A stretch of DNA of 64,000 nucleotides from positions 29,763 through 93,762 of the forward strand of contig JANBPK010000938.1 in NCBI GenBank assembly GCA_027579435.1, written 5' to 3'. The stretch is from Candolleomyces eurysporus (lineage: Eukaryota > Basidiomycota > Agaricomycetes > Agaricales > Psathyrellaceae). The translations under genes were made by a program, and so were the position numbers. Shown piece after piece: positions 1 to 11,006 of the stretch. Each line of letters begins with the position of its first letter. Within the stretch, counting starts at the first letter, position 1. Under the pieces are notes generated by a model, which was given only the letters and a program-made list of their open reading frames with translations, was not told where the DNA came from and ran no database searches.

Positions 1-1452
1 CGTTCGATGATCTCTTGTTGCTCGGATAGCTTGGAATGGAGGGACGTGTTTTCAGAGGTGACGGCATCGAGTTTCTGGTGGAGGGTGCTCCGTGATTGGT
101 TCGCAGCAGGATCGCGGTTGGAGGAGGAGATGGAGGATATCGAGGTGTCGTCTTCGCGTCCGCGGCCAGCACGAGCGGCGGATAGGCGAGACTGGGATTG
201 TGCAGACCGTTGAGCGTCGATGACCTCTTGTAGCCGCTGAATCTCGTCCATATTTTCCTCTAGCAACCCGCGGACGTTGTCCAGCTCGTCTTCGAGTTCT
301 GCGTTGCGGGCTTCGGATTCTCGGAGCATGGCATCTTTCTCTTCGAATTCGTCGTCGTCGTGGTGGGAGGGAGATGATTCGGAGAGTCGACGGCGAAGTT
401 CGCGGATCTCGAGGTCGCGTTGGGCTAGCTTTTCTTCCAGCTCTCGCTCCCTATCGCTCAGGCCGTCGCTGGAAGACCTAGCAACACCTCCCACAGATGA
501 GCCGCCACCCGACCGTTGCAGCCTCTCGAGCTCGTGCTCTAGCGACAAGACGAGCTTCTTGAGCTTCTTAATCTCCATGCCGCGTTGCTGGACTTCGATT
601 TTGAGGTTGATGTTCTGTTTGAGGGCGGCTTCCATTTGGTCTGGGGCGAGACGAGCGAGCTGGTCCTCGAGAAAGTGGACACGGAGTTTGATGCTAAAGT
701 TTTCTTTTTTGAGATTGTCAATGTGCTGTTGGGGAGAAGAATGTGAGTACGAGGAGGGAGAGCAAAGGAAATATACGCACCTTTTCCTGATCCCTCAGGG
801 TTAGCTTGGAGACCTTGCTCCCTGCGGCTGCGCCCGCTCCTGTACTGGCGCCATTGCTCGTGGATGCACCCGTACTCCCGGCTGTCAATGTCCCTGAACG
901 CGTCCTTCCAGTCCTCCCTCCCGCCGCTCCTGCTCCCGGCCGCGTATCGCTGGAGACGCCAGGGGTACCCAGCACACCATCCACCGACATCGACGCCCCA
1001 CCACTCGGCCCTCCGAGAGTCTGGTTCACGAAATCGACAGCAGCACTCCGACTGGGGCCATCGTCCTCGTGGTCGTGGAATTCGTGTTCTCCCTGCTTTG
1101 AGAACCTGCTGTTGGTGCGACCGATGCCAAAGGTGGTCGTAGAAGGAGTGAGAGGGCCCGTGGACGAGGGTGCGGTAGCACTCGACGACGTGGCTCTGGA
1201 CCCTGCACCTCCTCTTCCACCCGGGCCACCATACGCGGCACGCTGTTGCTGCTGTTGGTGGAGAAAGGGTGATGACGACCCACCCCTCAGGAAGCCCGAG
1301 GTGGAGGAGGCGTTGAAGGAGCCAGAGAGGTCGGGGAGGGGAGGAGGAGGTGTTGAGGACAGGTCGGGGTCTCCGTTGCTGCTGCTCGCGAGGAGGCCCG
1401 AGGAGGAGGAGGCTGTTAGGGAGAACGAGTTCTTGGTGAGGGCCGCTGCCAT
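1..1452 (-). CDS. Centrosomin/Mto1-type CM1-motif coiled-coil protein, 5' part, runs off the window
   Basis: Partial gene; the 3' end lies beyond base 1. Exon 1 is 1452-781 (224 codons), an intron of 55 nt follows (780-726), and exon 2 runs from 725 to the window edge without a stop. The first 210 residues are low-complexity, rich in Ser, Gly, Pro and Gln. The recognisable part is the CM1 (Cnn_1N) motif split by the intron: KLTLRDQEK at the end of exon 1 and HIDNLKKENFSIKLRVHFLE at the start of exon 2, followed by long charged heptad coiled coil. In known members (fission yeast Mto1 and Pcp1, fly centrosomin, human CDK5RAP2) this motif binds and activates the gamma-tubulin complex at spindle pole bodies or other microtubule-organising sites. 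The role here is inferred from that motif. The start is the ATG at 1452; the frame stays open a little upstream without another convincing ATG. A broken plus-strand copy lies at 52635-55091. Confidence 0.85.
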
Positions 1453-1559
1453 CGTCTTGTTTCTCCCGTATACACGGGGACAAGGAGAACCTATACGCCC
1501 AATCAATCCAATCAACAATCATCCGTGGGAACGACACGCTGATCCGCTCCTTCATGCCG

Positions 1560-2480
1560 ACATCCTGCACGAACAAATCGATCCAACGGTGGTCAACCTG
1601 ACATCGCCCGGGTTTTGGAACGACACTGCACACAAGCCCTGAACGCCGCACCGGATTGCTTCCATATGCTCAAACTAACGGGCAAGAAGCCAGTAGGACG
1701 TTGGAGCCTTCAACGACAAGTGTCATACTCTAAAATTGGGGACAACCTATTGCCAATATCCAATCTAGTAATCTACCTTCATCGCCAAAATTCAAAGTAG
1801 CGAGCCGCTCTACGTTCAACTTCAATCGACCGGGATTTTTACTGGCCTCTCGAAAGACGTCAAGCTTGTATTAGGAAAAGGATTTGACGGAGACAGAGGA
1901 TCCCCCGTAGTCCATCACCGCAGTGTTGTAGACGAATGGGAAAAAGTGGCTATCGCAGCCGTCCCATAGAGTGGGGAAAGACACGTCCGAGAAATCTTCC
2001 CCAGGGGCTTCGCATATCGGTGGCGATAAAATGGTGGCTCGACTTCAAACTGCAACGTCGGATCAACGACCTCGGCTGCGCTGGAAGGTGCATTCGGAAG
2101 CTGTCACACACGTATGTATGTCGGAAATTCGTAACCAACCTGCAGAACGAAATATTCGACAAAGTGAATACGCCACTGTCAAGGATGATCAGCCAATAAT
2201 CATGATATGAACAAATTTGCACGTACAAGAGTAAGGTCTGGATTTGCTGACCAGATGCGTACGATGACGAGAAATCAGGTCGCACACTATCACCTGGGGT
2301 CAGCTAGAACACGATCTCCAATGATTTTGAAGTGCCCTATGGTCGTTCCCTGAGCCATTGTGAACGAGCCAAGATGGGTGAAAGCCACGGGTTTGGAAAG
2401 ATCATCAACCTGCACCTCATGCACTGCGAAGGGGACTCTACTGAGAGACCCCATGAACATCGGCGAGGTTAGGCAATTGG
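1560..2480 (-). pseudogene. F-box family relic, beta-propeller-like C-terminal part only
   Basis: This stretch aligns by eye, in order, with exons 3 and 4 of the intact F-box gene at 17105-18935. Matching phrases include RSGLVCSVVPKPG near 1650, the spacer around 1690-2040, and AVHEVQVDD followed by HLGSFTMAQGTTIGHFKIIG near 2330-2450. The matches fall in different frames and are interrupted by stops. The F-box end is missing: homology stops near 2480 and unrelated sequence follows. The segment 2160-2470 is also nearly identical to 14852-15170. It ends about 100 bp upstream of the CM1 gene start, so a duplication breakpoint lies close to a live gene. Confidence 0.8.
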
Positions 2481-2490
2481 AGAGTTTTGG

Positions 2491-2862
2491 TTGACTGCAC
2501 CGCCACACGTGGCTGGAGGTGTGGGTGGACCGGTAGGACAGGGGGTGGCGAAACCGAAACTGGCTGAATGGTGCCCCAACCTGATCCAATTCATCTGTAG
2601 CGCCGACGCGGAGTGGAATTGGCAGAACCCCGACTGGATCGCCCCTCACGTCCTTTTGCCTTCGCATCCGACCCTTCAGTTCATTGGTGTTCGCGATCTG
2701 GAGAAACATATCACCGAGTCCCTCGAACGGCTTTCCAGCATGGACGCTGAGCTCCTGGCAAAGGGCGGGCTGCTGTATAACGTAAACTTGGAGGAGACGG
2801 GAACGTTGAGGGGGACCATGCATTCTTTATGCTCGTCGAACAATTCAGAGGTGGTCTGTTGA
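2491..2862 (+). pseudogene. Fragment resembling an F-box/LRR-type protein exon
   Basis: An open frame containing phrases such as NWQNPDWIAPHVLLPSHPTL and QFIGVRDLEKHI. These resemble the C-terminal half of agaricomycete F-box/leucine-rich-repeat-like proteins, where a Trp/Pro-rich 'WIAP..LLP.HP' segment precedes a 'FIGIRD' segment. That comparison is from memory of the family style, not from a search. There is no start codon or F-box, and it abuts the minus-strand F-box relic. I treat it as a gene fragment rather than a gene. A Ser-rich open stretch at 3040-3235 on the same strand could be further debris. Confidence 0.4.
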
Positions 2863-3533
2863 GTCGGGAAAGTTTCCCGGGGTTGTTGTACGTGCGGGAG
2901 AGAGTGAAGAGATGAGACGGAGGGGATGGGTGGGGCTTGGCGACTCGGAGAAGGGGAGGAAGCGTGAGTCATTTTTGCCTCATTCTCATTCCGCTTTGCA
3001 GCAAGGGAGGAGGGGTTCGAGCTCGAGTGGCGCGCTAGGTTTGGGTTTGGACGCGGGAGTAGGGTCGACGTCAAGGCCGATCCTTGGATTCTTCAACTTC
3101 CTCCGGATACCCTCTTCTTCCTGTCCTTCTTCATCGTCACCGCAAGACTCGGACGCCCGCCGTCGCGCTCAAGAAGAGTCTGAACGCCAACACCAAGCTT
3201 TCGTTCGCAAACGCGAATTGCAGCAGGGGAGGTGAGTGCTGAGGACGATTATGGAGATATGTAAAGAGAGGCGTGTGGTTGGAGAATTGTGAAGGTGTGA
3301 ATGTGACGGTAAAGATGCTTTTGAGGGCAGAGAAGGATCCAGAGGTGGATGGGGATCGGGAACGGGGGGCTGAAGGGTTGTGTGTTGAGTGGTAACGATG
3401 GACTTTTTGGGTCTCTTCATCATCTCTTTTTTTTNCTTTTTGCGTCTCGTAAAATATAACGCCACTCTATTATCTCGTCTCTCTGCATACACCCTTGCAC
3501 ACATATCTTCCTTCTCGAATTTATAGCATCATA
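2863..3533. other. No gene recognised; low-complexity Ser/Arg-coding debris
   Basis: An open frame to 3235 encodes a Ser-rich stretch ending in a charged QESERQ-like segment, with no recognised domain. A T-run with an N lies at 3427-3440. I see no convincing start, intron or regulatory signal. Confidence 0.4.
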
Positions 3534-3964
3534 TCAAAATCCCGCTGTCAATTGTACTGAAAACCCTTGTGTAAATATCCCATCATATACCCACTCGCTT
3601 TCGATGTTCGATGTGGTTGCGAATAACGAAAAGAATTGAACTCTGGATTCGGTTGACTCTCGAACGGCTCGTGAGTTGAAAATTTGCGCGCTGGCCTCCC
3701 TTGCTCGAGAATAATTTGATCTCATTGGGACGAGGTCTTACGCGAGTATGGTGCCCCCGAGCCATTCCTGATGATATCCTCGACCCCGCTTTCAATGTAT
3801 GGTAGGTACTTCAAACGACTGGCGGACTGGAGGTGATCCAGTCGTTGTTGGCCAACTCCGTCTATTGAGCTCTTTAGCGCAATTCGAGGGAAGCCGAGGC
3901 TTAGGCGGTGTTCGATTGATTTGAAGTAAGCGCAGAGAAGCAGCTTCTTGACTAGAGTCCCCAC
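3534..3964 (-). pseudogene. Possible F-box-protein N-terminal relic
   Basis: The minus-strand reading around 3964-3722 gives a short segment (LLLCAYFKSIEHRLSLGFPR, then RLDHLQSASRLKYLPYIESG) that loosely resembles the linker after the F-box in a second agaricomycete F-box family, where a 'S..LQY.IEL' phrase is followed by 'RL..L....AW..L'. The match is weak, the frame is broken, and no F-box itself is seen. It could be chance. Confidence 0.2.
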
Positions 3965-3980
3965 TTGCGAAGAATTGAAA

Positions 3981-4985
3981 CGAAATTTACTTCTAGCACT
4001 CCATGCCTCTGTTGAAGGAGACTTTCAATATAGCTCGTAAGGTGTGTTTTTTTTTTTTGCCGCTACAATCTAAATGTGCGTGTCTCGATATGGCGAAAGG
4101 ATCCGGAAACGACGGACAGGGACGGTAACAAGTCGTCCCTCAAGTCGGATAAATGGCAAAATAAATGGGATAAGTAATATAAAAGTCTTGCGCCCTTCGG
4201 AGATCACGGTTGGGTCAATTCGCTAGAGTGACCAGTCGGTCCTATTTAACCCTGTAGAAAGTGCAATAAAAAGTCAGGGCTATCAATGCTAGTAGACCGC
4301 TGCAAGCTCAATTACCAAGGAGTCAACGACTCGTATTGAGTACCATTGGCGAGGAAGCAGCTTACCGTGCCATGTATTCAATTGCACACCCCGAAACGCT
4401 AGCGGCGGCTCAATCAATCGTCAGGCCATTCAAACATTTCGCCAAGGAAAATATCGTGTATCAAGTTCCAAATTAGTCAGTAAAATGATGCTCCGTGATC
4501 AAAATGAGGATCTCGTTTCCAAACCCGCTGGCGCTCATCGGTGTTAGCGACGGGTAGGCCATGGGTTATGGATGAAGTGCGTATCCCCAGGCTTCCAAAC
4601 CTCCGCAGATGTAGACAGAATCCTATTCGTATATGCTGTCTATTTGTCAAACCAATACGCGTTGCGCTAGAAAAACTACACATTGTCGTTAATCAGGCCT
4701 TCCGGGGTGCAATCTTTCCAAGTGGCGTTTGTGTTGCCGTCAAACCCAGGCTTATCCCAAAGCGGCATCGTTCGGGGATGGCCACTGAGCGCTGAGCGCT
4801 GGCGGTACTGAAAGCGCGCCGTGGGACACATAAATGACTGGTGCCTTATGGTCGAGGTGAATGGCAATATCCTCATAAATAAACGGGTCCCATTCCCCTC
4901 TTTGCCCTTCCCGGTTTCATTCTTCCCACCCTGGCGGAGGGCGTCCTCATTCCACTAAGCCGAAGAATTGTCGAAGGCTCAAACT
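3981..4985. promoter_or_regulatory. Intergenic; 5' flank of the membrane protein gene
   Basis: No coding sequence is recognised between 3981 and 4870. An AT-rich CATAAATAAA element at 4875-4884 lies about 105 bp before the ATG at 4986 and is followed by a C/T-rich leader, as is usual for fungal promoters. This is the only promoter-like feature I can point to. Confidence 0.35.
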
Positions 4986-7051
4986 ATGGCGAATCTTACT
5001 GTTCCCGACCTCAATTTCAACTATGTGGCCGACAAGACCAAGTACTTCAAGGCCTTCTGCGTCAATCCGGCCGATGATCACTGTAATTTAGGCCTTTGCC
5101 CTAACACAGACGTCACCGGCATTGGACAACAAGTTTCTAGTGAGTCACAGCTTCATCTTCAATTTTGCTTCAACCATTGTGACAAGTGGGAGCGCAGTAT
5201 ATATCACTACCATCATCTACGGTATGATCCTGGGTCCATCTCTCGTCGTAATTCGAGCTAATACGGCCACCGTTCAGCCATGGTTCTCGCTTACATCCCG
5301 TGGCTTCATCGACCCATGCTGTACGCTCACATGAGCGTGCTATATTCCCTCTACATCGCTGCGCTCGTCTCCATGCTGAAGGGAGAACTCACGAACGCAG
5401 ACGGTATCTTCGTTGTCGTCACCGCCGGCTCCCCCGCTTCTATTTACCTCTGGTACCTCACCCTCCGATCCTTTTGGAACGTCAACGTCTTCCCAATTGA
5501 GCACGCTGACAAGTCTGTCCCGGCCCACAAATCGTTGGAGGTTCAAGTTACCAGAGCGATCGCGCTCGGTAGTTTCTTTTTCGAAATTGCCTTGATCTGC
5601 CTGATGTTTATCCCATCGAAAGCGATAAAGTTTAGCCAGCCTGCATGCAATAAAGAATATGGAACGGCGCTGTGGTATAACGTCGCCTGGGAGCTGCCAG
5701 TGGCTATTCAGAGCGTCGCTATGCTCGTTCTTTTCCTCGTTGCTTTTGGATTAACCCGCTTGTGGACGAGTAGAAGGACCTACGAAGTTCCAGCACCGTA
5801 AGTACTAATCCAGTCCTTACTCGGCTCCTATCCCTCTTGATTGATCCTCACTTGCAGAATGCTACAGCCCCTTAGCAAAGATATCGAGGAGAAGCCCACT
5901 ACTGAGCGAAAGGACAACATCGATATCATTAGCTGGACGGAGCAGGTGCTATTCGACTGCTACCCTCAGTTCATGAATCGAACTCTCTTTATCTGCCTTA
6001 TAACAGTCGTCCAGCTCTCAGCACTTCCGGACTTTGAGTATTTTGTCAACACCAAGGATTGTCTAACAATCATTTTGATCACTTTCGGTCTCTTCCGGGA
6101 AATGCCCCACACGAGCCGATTCAAGATATTCGTTTTGCGTATATGGTGAGTGTCCGCCCATTCCACGAGTCTCGCACATTCTCAACTTCCGACAGCGTCT
6201 TCCTATTCTTGGCCGGGGTCTGGGTAATTCGGTTCTTCGGAATTGAATTCCCCAACAGTGCCGACTGGGTCATCTTCTTCGTTGGATGCACCTCTGCGTT
6301 GTGGAGTTGGTCCCATTTCTCCACGTCGAACATGAAGGTCTTTTTGCCAACCCTGTTGTAAGCTGTCGTTCTGTCTCCACTTCCGCACCTTACTCATGCC
6401 AGCTCATGAACAGGGTACTATTCTCAATGATCATAACAACCGCAAACATTTTCATAACCATCATTGGCGATCCGAAAAGTTTCAGCGATCCAGGTTTCGT
6501 CCCTCCCGATGGAAACTACTTCTCATTCTTCTCACTCGACATCTTGACTGTTGTTCTCTGGATCATATGTTGGTTGGGAACGTCCAACTGGCCGTGGGGA
6601 AAATCTCTGACATGGGACAAGTTCAAGTAAGTGAAACCGACCGCTCTCCTACTTTGTCTGTTCACTGAGAGGACTAAAACATCTTCAGTAAGGCGATCTG
6701 GAGGCGCGCTCACCTTCTGAAGTTCTGCTGGATCATCCTTGGCCCGCATATACTTTGGATTCAAGCATCGAATAACTCAAATCCTTCGCGATCTACTGAC
6801 ATGACATTCGGCCAGGTAAGCAGATTACCTCCCATCATTTCGGCATGGATCAAACTTCTCATTACTCTCCCAATACTCACTAGATTTTCGCGTTGATCGT
6901 CTCTATCGTCACCGTTCTTACTCTGCTGGACGAAGCTCGGGAGATGAAGAAAGAAATGTGGGCTGCGTTCTTCCAGTCCGACCTCATGCCGTATGAGGAG
7001 AAGGAACAGCCAAAGCACTACGTACCTCGTCCTGGTCTGGGTTTGAGTTGA
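4986..7051 (+). CDS. Polytopic membrane protein, agaricomycete type, unknown function
   Basis: Eight exons spliced by eye: 4986-5139, 5198-5221, 5278-5797, 5858-6145, 6196-6357, 6414-6626, 6689-6815 and 6884-7051. They join in phase to 552 codons (551 residues). All seven introns are 50-68 nt with GT-AG ends; exon 2 is a 24-nt microexon that completes the start of the first membrane segment. After a short N-terminal domain with a cysteine cluster (FCVNP..DHCNLGLCPNTDV, residues about 28-45) the protein has roughly eleven to twelve hydrophobic segments, with charged linkers near residues 235-260, and ends in a short polar tail. There is no cleavable signal peptide. I do not recognise a characterised family or transport motif. 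The start is the first ATG in frame, after a pyrimidine-rich leader. Confidence 0.8.
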
Positions 7052-8040
7052 GCTAAATTGATTGTGTGACATCTTATGACAGAAAGCGCTCGCCCTCCTT
7101 GACCTTACGCAACTATCAAATTATCACTCATTACTATTCTATAGACTTGACTAGCTACCTCTGTTGCTGTATATACGAGCTGGTCTAGACCATTAATTGT
7201 AATGCTACTGCAACATATCATGAAGGTGCTACAAGCGAAGATATCTTTCCCTCGTCTCAAAATTGTTTCGTGCTCAATGTCGTTAGCTTACCAAACACTT
7301 TCAGGAAGCCACAAGCAGACTCTGACTGTCCGGGAGTCTTCAGCTTGAAATCCACGATTCGGAGAAGCCCGATTTTGAGCTATGGGTATATCCCACAACC
7401 TTTTGGTCTAGTCACTCCCATAACTCGGAAGGACGCCAGCCGGATTCGAGGGCCATGTCCTCCTTTGGTCTTAGTGAGATCACTAACTCATGACGACCCA
7501 AGTGAAGGCAGGATGTAAAGGTGTAAAGCTAGAGACGGCCGACATTGCGTTTCGAGCACCAATTGAACCAAAAGGTCCAGCTAAACGCGGCAGTTTACAC
7601 TCTTTACCCAATGTGACATCCACTCGTGATCATGAGAGGAGCTCAATTCAAGAAGCTCCGCTCCCAAGCATCACATATTTCACACCTTATCAGGTAGAGA
7701 GCATTCCACCACGCCAGCCCTCGGTGTTGCTGGTCCAAGACACAATCTTCATGGATCGCTCTCCCTAGGTATCCAAACGGCTGAGATTGTTTCCTCAAAT
7801 TGTGAAGCGACTCAACCTTAGGCTCACCGACCGGTGAATACCAACCCAGAAACATAGGGAAAAGCCATAGCGGTGAGTAAACCGGCGTCCTTTGGATGAG
7901 TGCCAATGATATAATTATTACTTGTATTGTATGTACTGAGTGTAAGGATCGAGCAGCGCATGGGCCAAGGAACTCCAACTGTGACTCAGATTACTCAAAA
8001 CCAAGCCCACTTTCAGGACAAAAAATGACTGGATAGGGCA
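7052..8040. other. Intergenic, nothing recognised
   Basis: 3' flank of the membrane protein gene followed by sequence with only short open frames and stops in all frames. No repeat or RNA gene was seen. Confidence 0.5.
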
Positions 8041-8225
8041 CTTTAAAAGCTGAGTACATGTTGGGGGCATCCATAACCATCAACCCTTCTCCTCTCACCC
8101 CAAATCTCATCAACTGTCGAACACGTTGTCACAACCTTACTCATACTTATCATGTCCGATGGTACAGCTCGACTTTGTATTCATCTCCTCTCAATGCTAA
8201 CTTTAGCTCTACTAGGATCCTGCAT
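8041..8225 (+). promoter_or_regulatory. Orphan promoter and first exon of a lost gene
   Basis: CTTTAAAAG at 8041 is followed by a 100-nt C/T-rich leader and an ATG in good context at 8153 (ATGTCCGATG). A splice-like GTACAG donor follows at once, and a pyrimidine-rich tract ends in CTACTAG near 8216. This is the layout of a typical agaricomycete gene 5' end with a tiny first exon, but the sequence after the putative acceptor reaches a stop within a dozen codons. It may be the remnant of a truncated gene, or chance. Confidence 0.3.
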
Positions 8226-8230
8226 GAAGT

Positions 8231-9526
8231 TTAATAATGCCGCTCAGTGAATATTTGGTAGACTGCAGACCAGTGATCCTTGTCCAGGAGACAAACGACT
8301 GCGAAATGAGATGGTCTGCTGAGGCTGAGGCTGAGTGTGAGTGCCAACGGAGCTCAGGGTATGAACCACTAACATTGGACTCGCCACAGTAGTAAGCCAC
8401 CATGGTGAAGATTTTGTCGGTCAAGGCACCGCTGCAAAGAAGCAGAAAGCAAAAGATATCAAACATTTTGAAGAGCCACCTAGACATGCGACGATTTCGG
8501 ACATGACTTGGAAGGAGGAGTGACAGCTCGGGCTCTTCAGTTGACCATTTCGTGTAATCTGAGGTAGCTTGCTAAAGAGCAATAAAGGGTGGGTGACTGG
8601 TTGGAGAAGCGCCAATTGGTCGGGGCTCTGGTTGCAACGGGCGTCGAGATGAGCTTTGACGTCTTGTTGAACAATAAAGGAGAATAAGCAATGATGAGAA
8701 CATAAAGATACCGTTCCGGTTGGACAGGAAGCCGTTCCGTACGGAAGGAGAGGGTAGTCCGCAGGCAACTGAGGTTTCAAGGATGTAGGAGGGGAGGGAG
8801 AAACCTGGTGCTCTGCGCGGATAGATCATGGAGGTTGCTCAGATCCTCGAGTGCGTCCCTACTCTTGCCTTTTCCTCTCTGAATCTTTGCCACATTAAGC
8901 GTACTAATTACCTATAATCCGCTCTTCAAATATAGTTCTCAGTTTCCTCGATGATTCTCACTGCTAGCCCCCAAGAGCCATGGGATGTCTGTAGTGTTCC
9001 CCTCTGTGACGGGGCTTCTGTGAAGCGAGGCAAGGTGTTGGCTAAGCCTTCATAGCTGGCGAACGACGTGACACGGATAGTGCACAGGCCCGTCGCGCTG
9101 CTGGGGTTCGGTGTGAGGGCTATGCCGATGTTCGAAGATCGTGGCCTTCATTGTGGGAACCCAAATCTTCTTCGGCTGCCGACAAAAATCTTAAGCGGTT
9201 GAAGATGGCCTCCGGGCCGCAAGAGGAGAAACCAAGATTAAGAGGTGAAAATAAAGCGAATCAAGACGATGCGTTGAAAAGGATGGCAGGAGAGAAACAA
9301 TAGAGGGTACCCGAACAGGCTGAGGCACCAACGCCGAAAGCAACATGCTTGGCATACGTGTTTTTTNCAGGGTTGTTGGCGCTCATCTAGACTGATGAAA
9401 GCAATCTGCGAGCGGATAGGACTGGAAAGTGGCGAAAGTGCGGGCCGCATGCCTGATGCTGTGGCATGAGCTGTGTTGTACAGATATAACGCTCCACCGC
9501 GAATATCAATCTCCCATATCCCCACG
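8231..9526. other. Intergenic, nothing recognised
   Basis: Only short shadow open frames on either strand. An N at 9367 marks a T-run. I see no repeats or RNA genes. Confidence 0.5.
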
Positions 9527-11006
9527 ATGATCCTTCTCTTCCTCGCTCTTCAATGCCTATACGGTCTCACTTCCACCGCTCCCACCAGCGGCGTAACGAC
9601 TACGACTCTCGAATCAGCCGACGGCTCTGGCGCAGTGACCTATAGCACCAATTATCGCTCAACAGCTCAGATCGTCACGAGCTGCATTTCTACCATCTTG
9701 CTATGTACTTGGTTCACGATTCACCCGGACGTGTGTGGAGCCAAGTCGACTTGGAGACAGAGGGCTAGGAGGAGATTGGAGTTGTTTGCGTGGGCGCTGC
9801 TAACGCCGGAGCTAGTCATGATGTGGGCATGCAACCAGTGGTTTGGTGCACGAGAGATCTCCCGAAATATAGGTGGGGCTGAGCGTACTCCTATCTCTTT
9901 ATAAAGCCGGACTGATACTTTGTGGAGGCGGTCGATGGAGTATGGTCGAGGGACATTTCCTTCAGATGGGGGGNCATTAAGTTTACGTTCAAGGGAGAGA
10001 ACGAGAAACTCGATCTTGAAAAAATTCTGAACCCAGAGTACGAGGATCACTTGGATGGGCTCGTTTTTCTGGATGACATTGATGAGGCACCCGTGCGGGC
10101 CCAACAATTTGCCCTTGCTATGCGTCGAGAACTTCGAAGCCTGCACAGACACGTAAATCTGGACGAGATCTCAGATCGTAGCAAAGGCGACGCGCTATCC
10201 AAAACGGTTGTACTCGTTCAAACCACATGGTTCACCGTACAATGCATCGCCCGTGCAGTAAAAGGCTTAGCTGTCACCGAATTAGAAATAATCGCTCTGG
10301 CTTACACCGCGCTAAACGGAGTGATGTGTTTCCTCTGGTGGAAGAAGCCGCTTGATGTTCAGTGCCCTGTCGTGATAGAGCTTAACCGTGACTGGATTTG
10401 TGGAGAGAGTGCAGCCTCGTTGGCCGTTGAAACCCCAGACTTGAAATCGGACGCGGAGATGTGCAGTGACTCAGGTAGGTTTCGATCCTTCATCTAATAG
10501 GAATAGTCCTTAACGATCTCTTCGAAAAAGAACTACCGTCTTGCTTCAAATCAGTGGGAATGTTATTCGGCCTTGATGGATTTCAAGAAGACGACCATTT
10601 CAAGAGCTATACCAAGGACGATGACTCAGGGTATTACCTGTCTGCCATCGTGGTCAGCCTCCTGGCATCGCTGTTTGGAGCAATCCACTGTATCAGCTGG
10701 TCATTCCCCTTCCCTAGTTCCCGTTTCCAGACTCTTTGGAGAGTCTGCTCCATGTTCATCACTTTCTCTCCACTGTCTCTGGCGCTTGTGGCTGCCTTGT
10801 TCATGTACGTCAGTGATGCAATTTTATTTCCAGACCCTCCTGATGCTCTGTATTGGTTTCTGATGCTTCTCGGTTTCGTCGTTCTACCTCCTTTATACAT
10901 AGTTGCTCGCATCATTCTCCTTGTAATCGCATTTCGTAGTCTTTCCGCGATTCCTGCTACAGGCCACCAGTCTATTGAATGGACTGACTTCATACCACAC
11001 ATTTAG
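9527..11006 (+). CDS. Agaricomycete-type membrane protein with DRSKGD / WF..QCIAR signature, unknown function
   Basis: Three exons: 9527-9872, 9928-10474 (omitting the N at 9974) and 10555-11006. They join in phase to 448 codons (447 residues). Acceptor 9907 instead of 9928 is also in phase but would leave an intron of only 34 nt. The N-terminus has a signal-like hydrophobic start and a membrane segment ending in FTIHPDV, then a segment with LLTPELVMMWACNQW. After GHFLQMGG comes a soluble region and a conserved-looking block (EISDRSKGDALSKTVVL, then QTTWFTVQCIARAVKGL and ALAYTALNGVMCFLWWKKPL, about residues 195-255). Exon 3 adds three or four more membrane segments. This arrangement recurs in many agaricomycete hypothetical proteins I recall; no biochemical function is known to me. 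The N lies in a G-run; dropping it restores the frame. Confidence 0.75.

Noticed and set aside
806..1642. 278-codon plus-strand Pro/Val-rich open frame
   Set aside because: It is the antisense shadow of exon 1 of the CM1 gene; its Pro-rich text mirrors the Gly/Ser/Arg-rich coding strand.
4986..11006. The two membrane protein genes as paralogues
   Set aside because: Both are polytopic, but they share no conserved blocks, differ in segment number and have different intron patterns.
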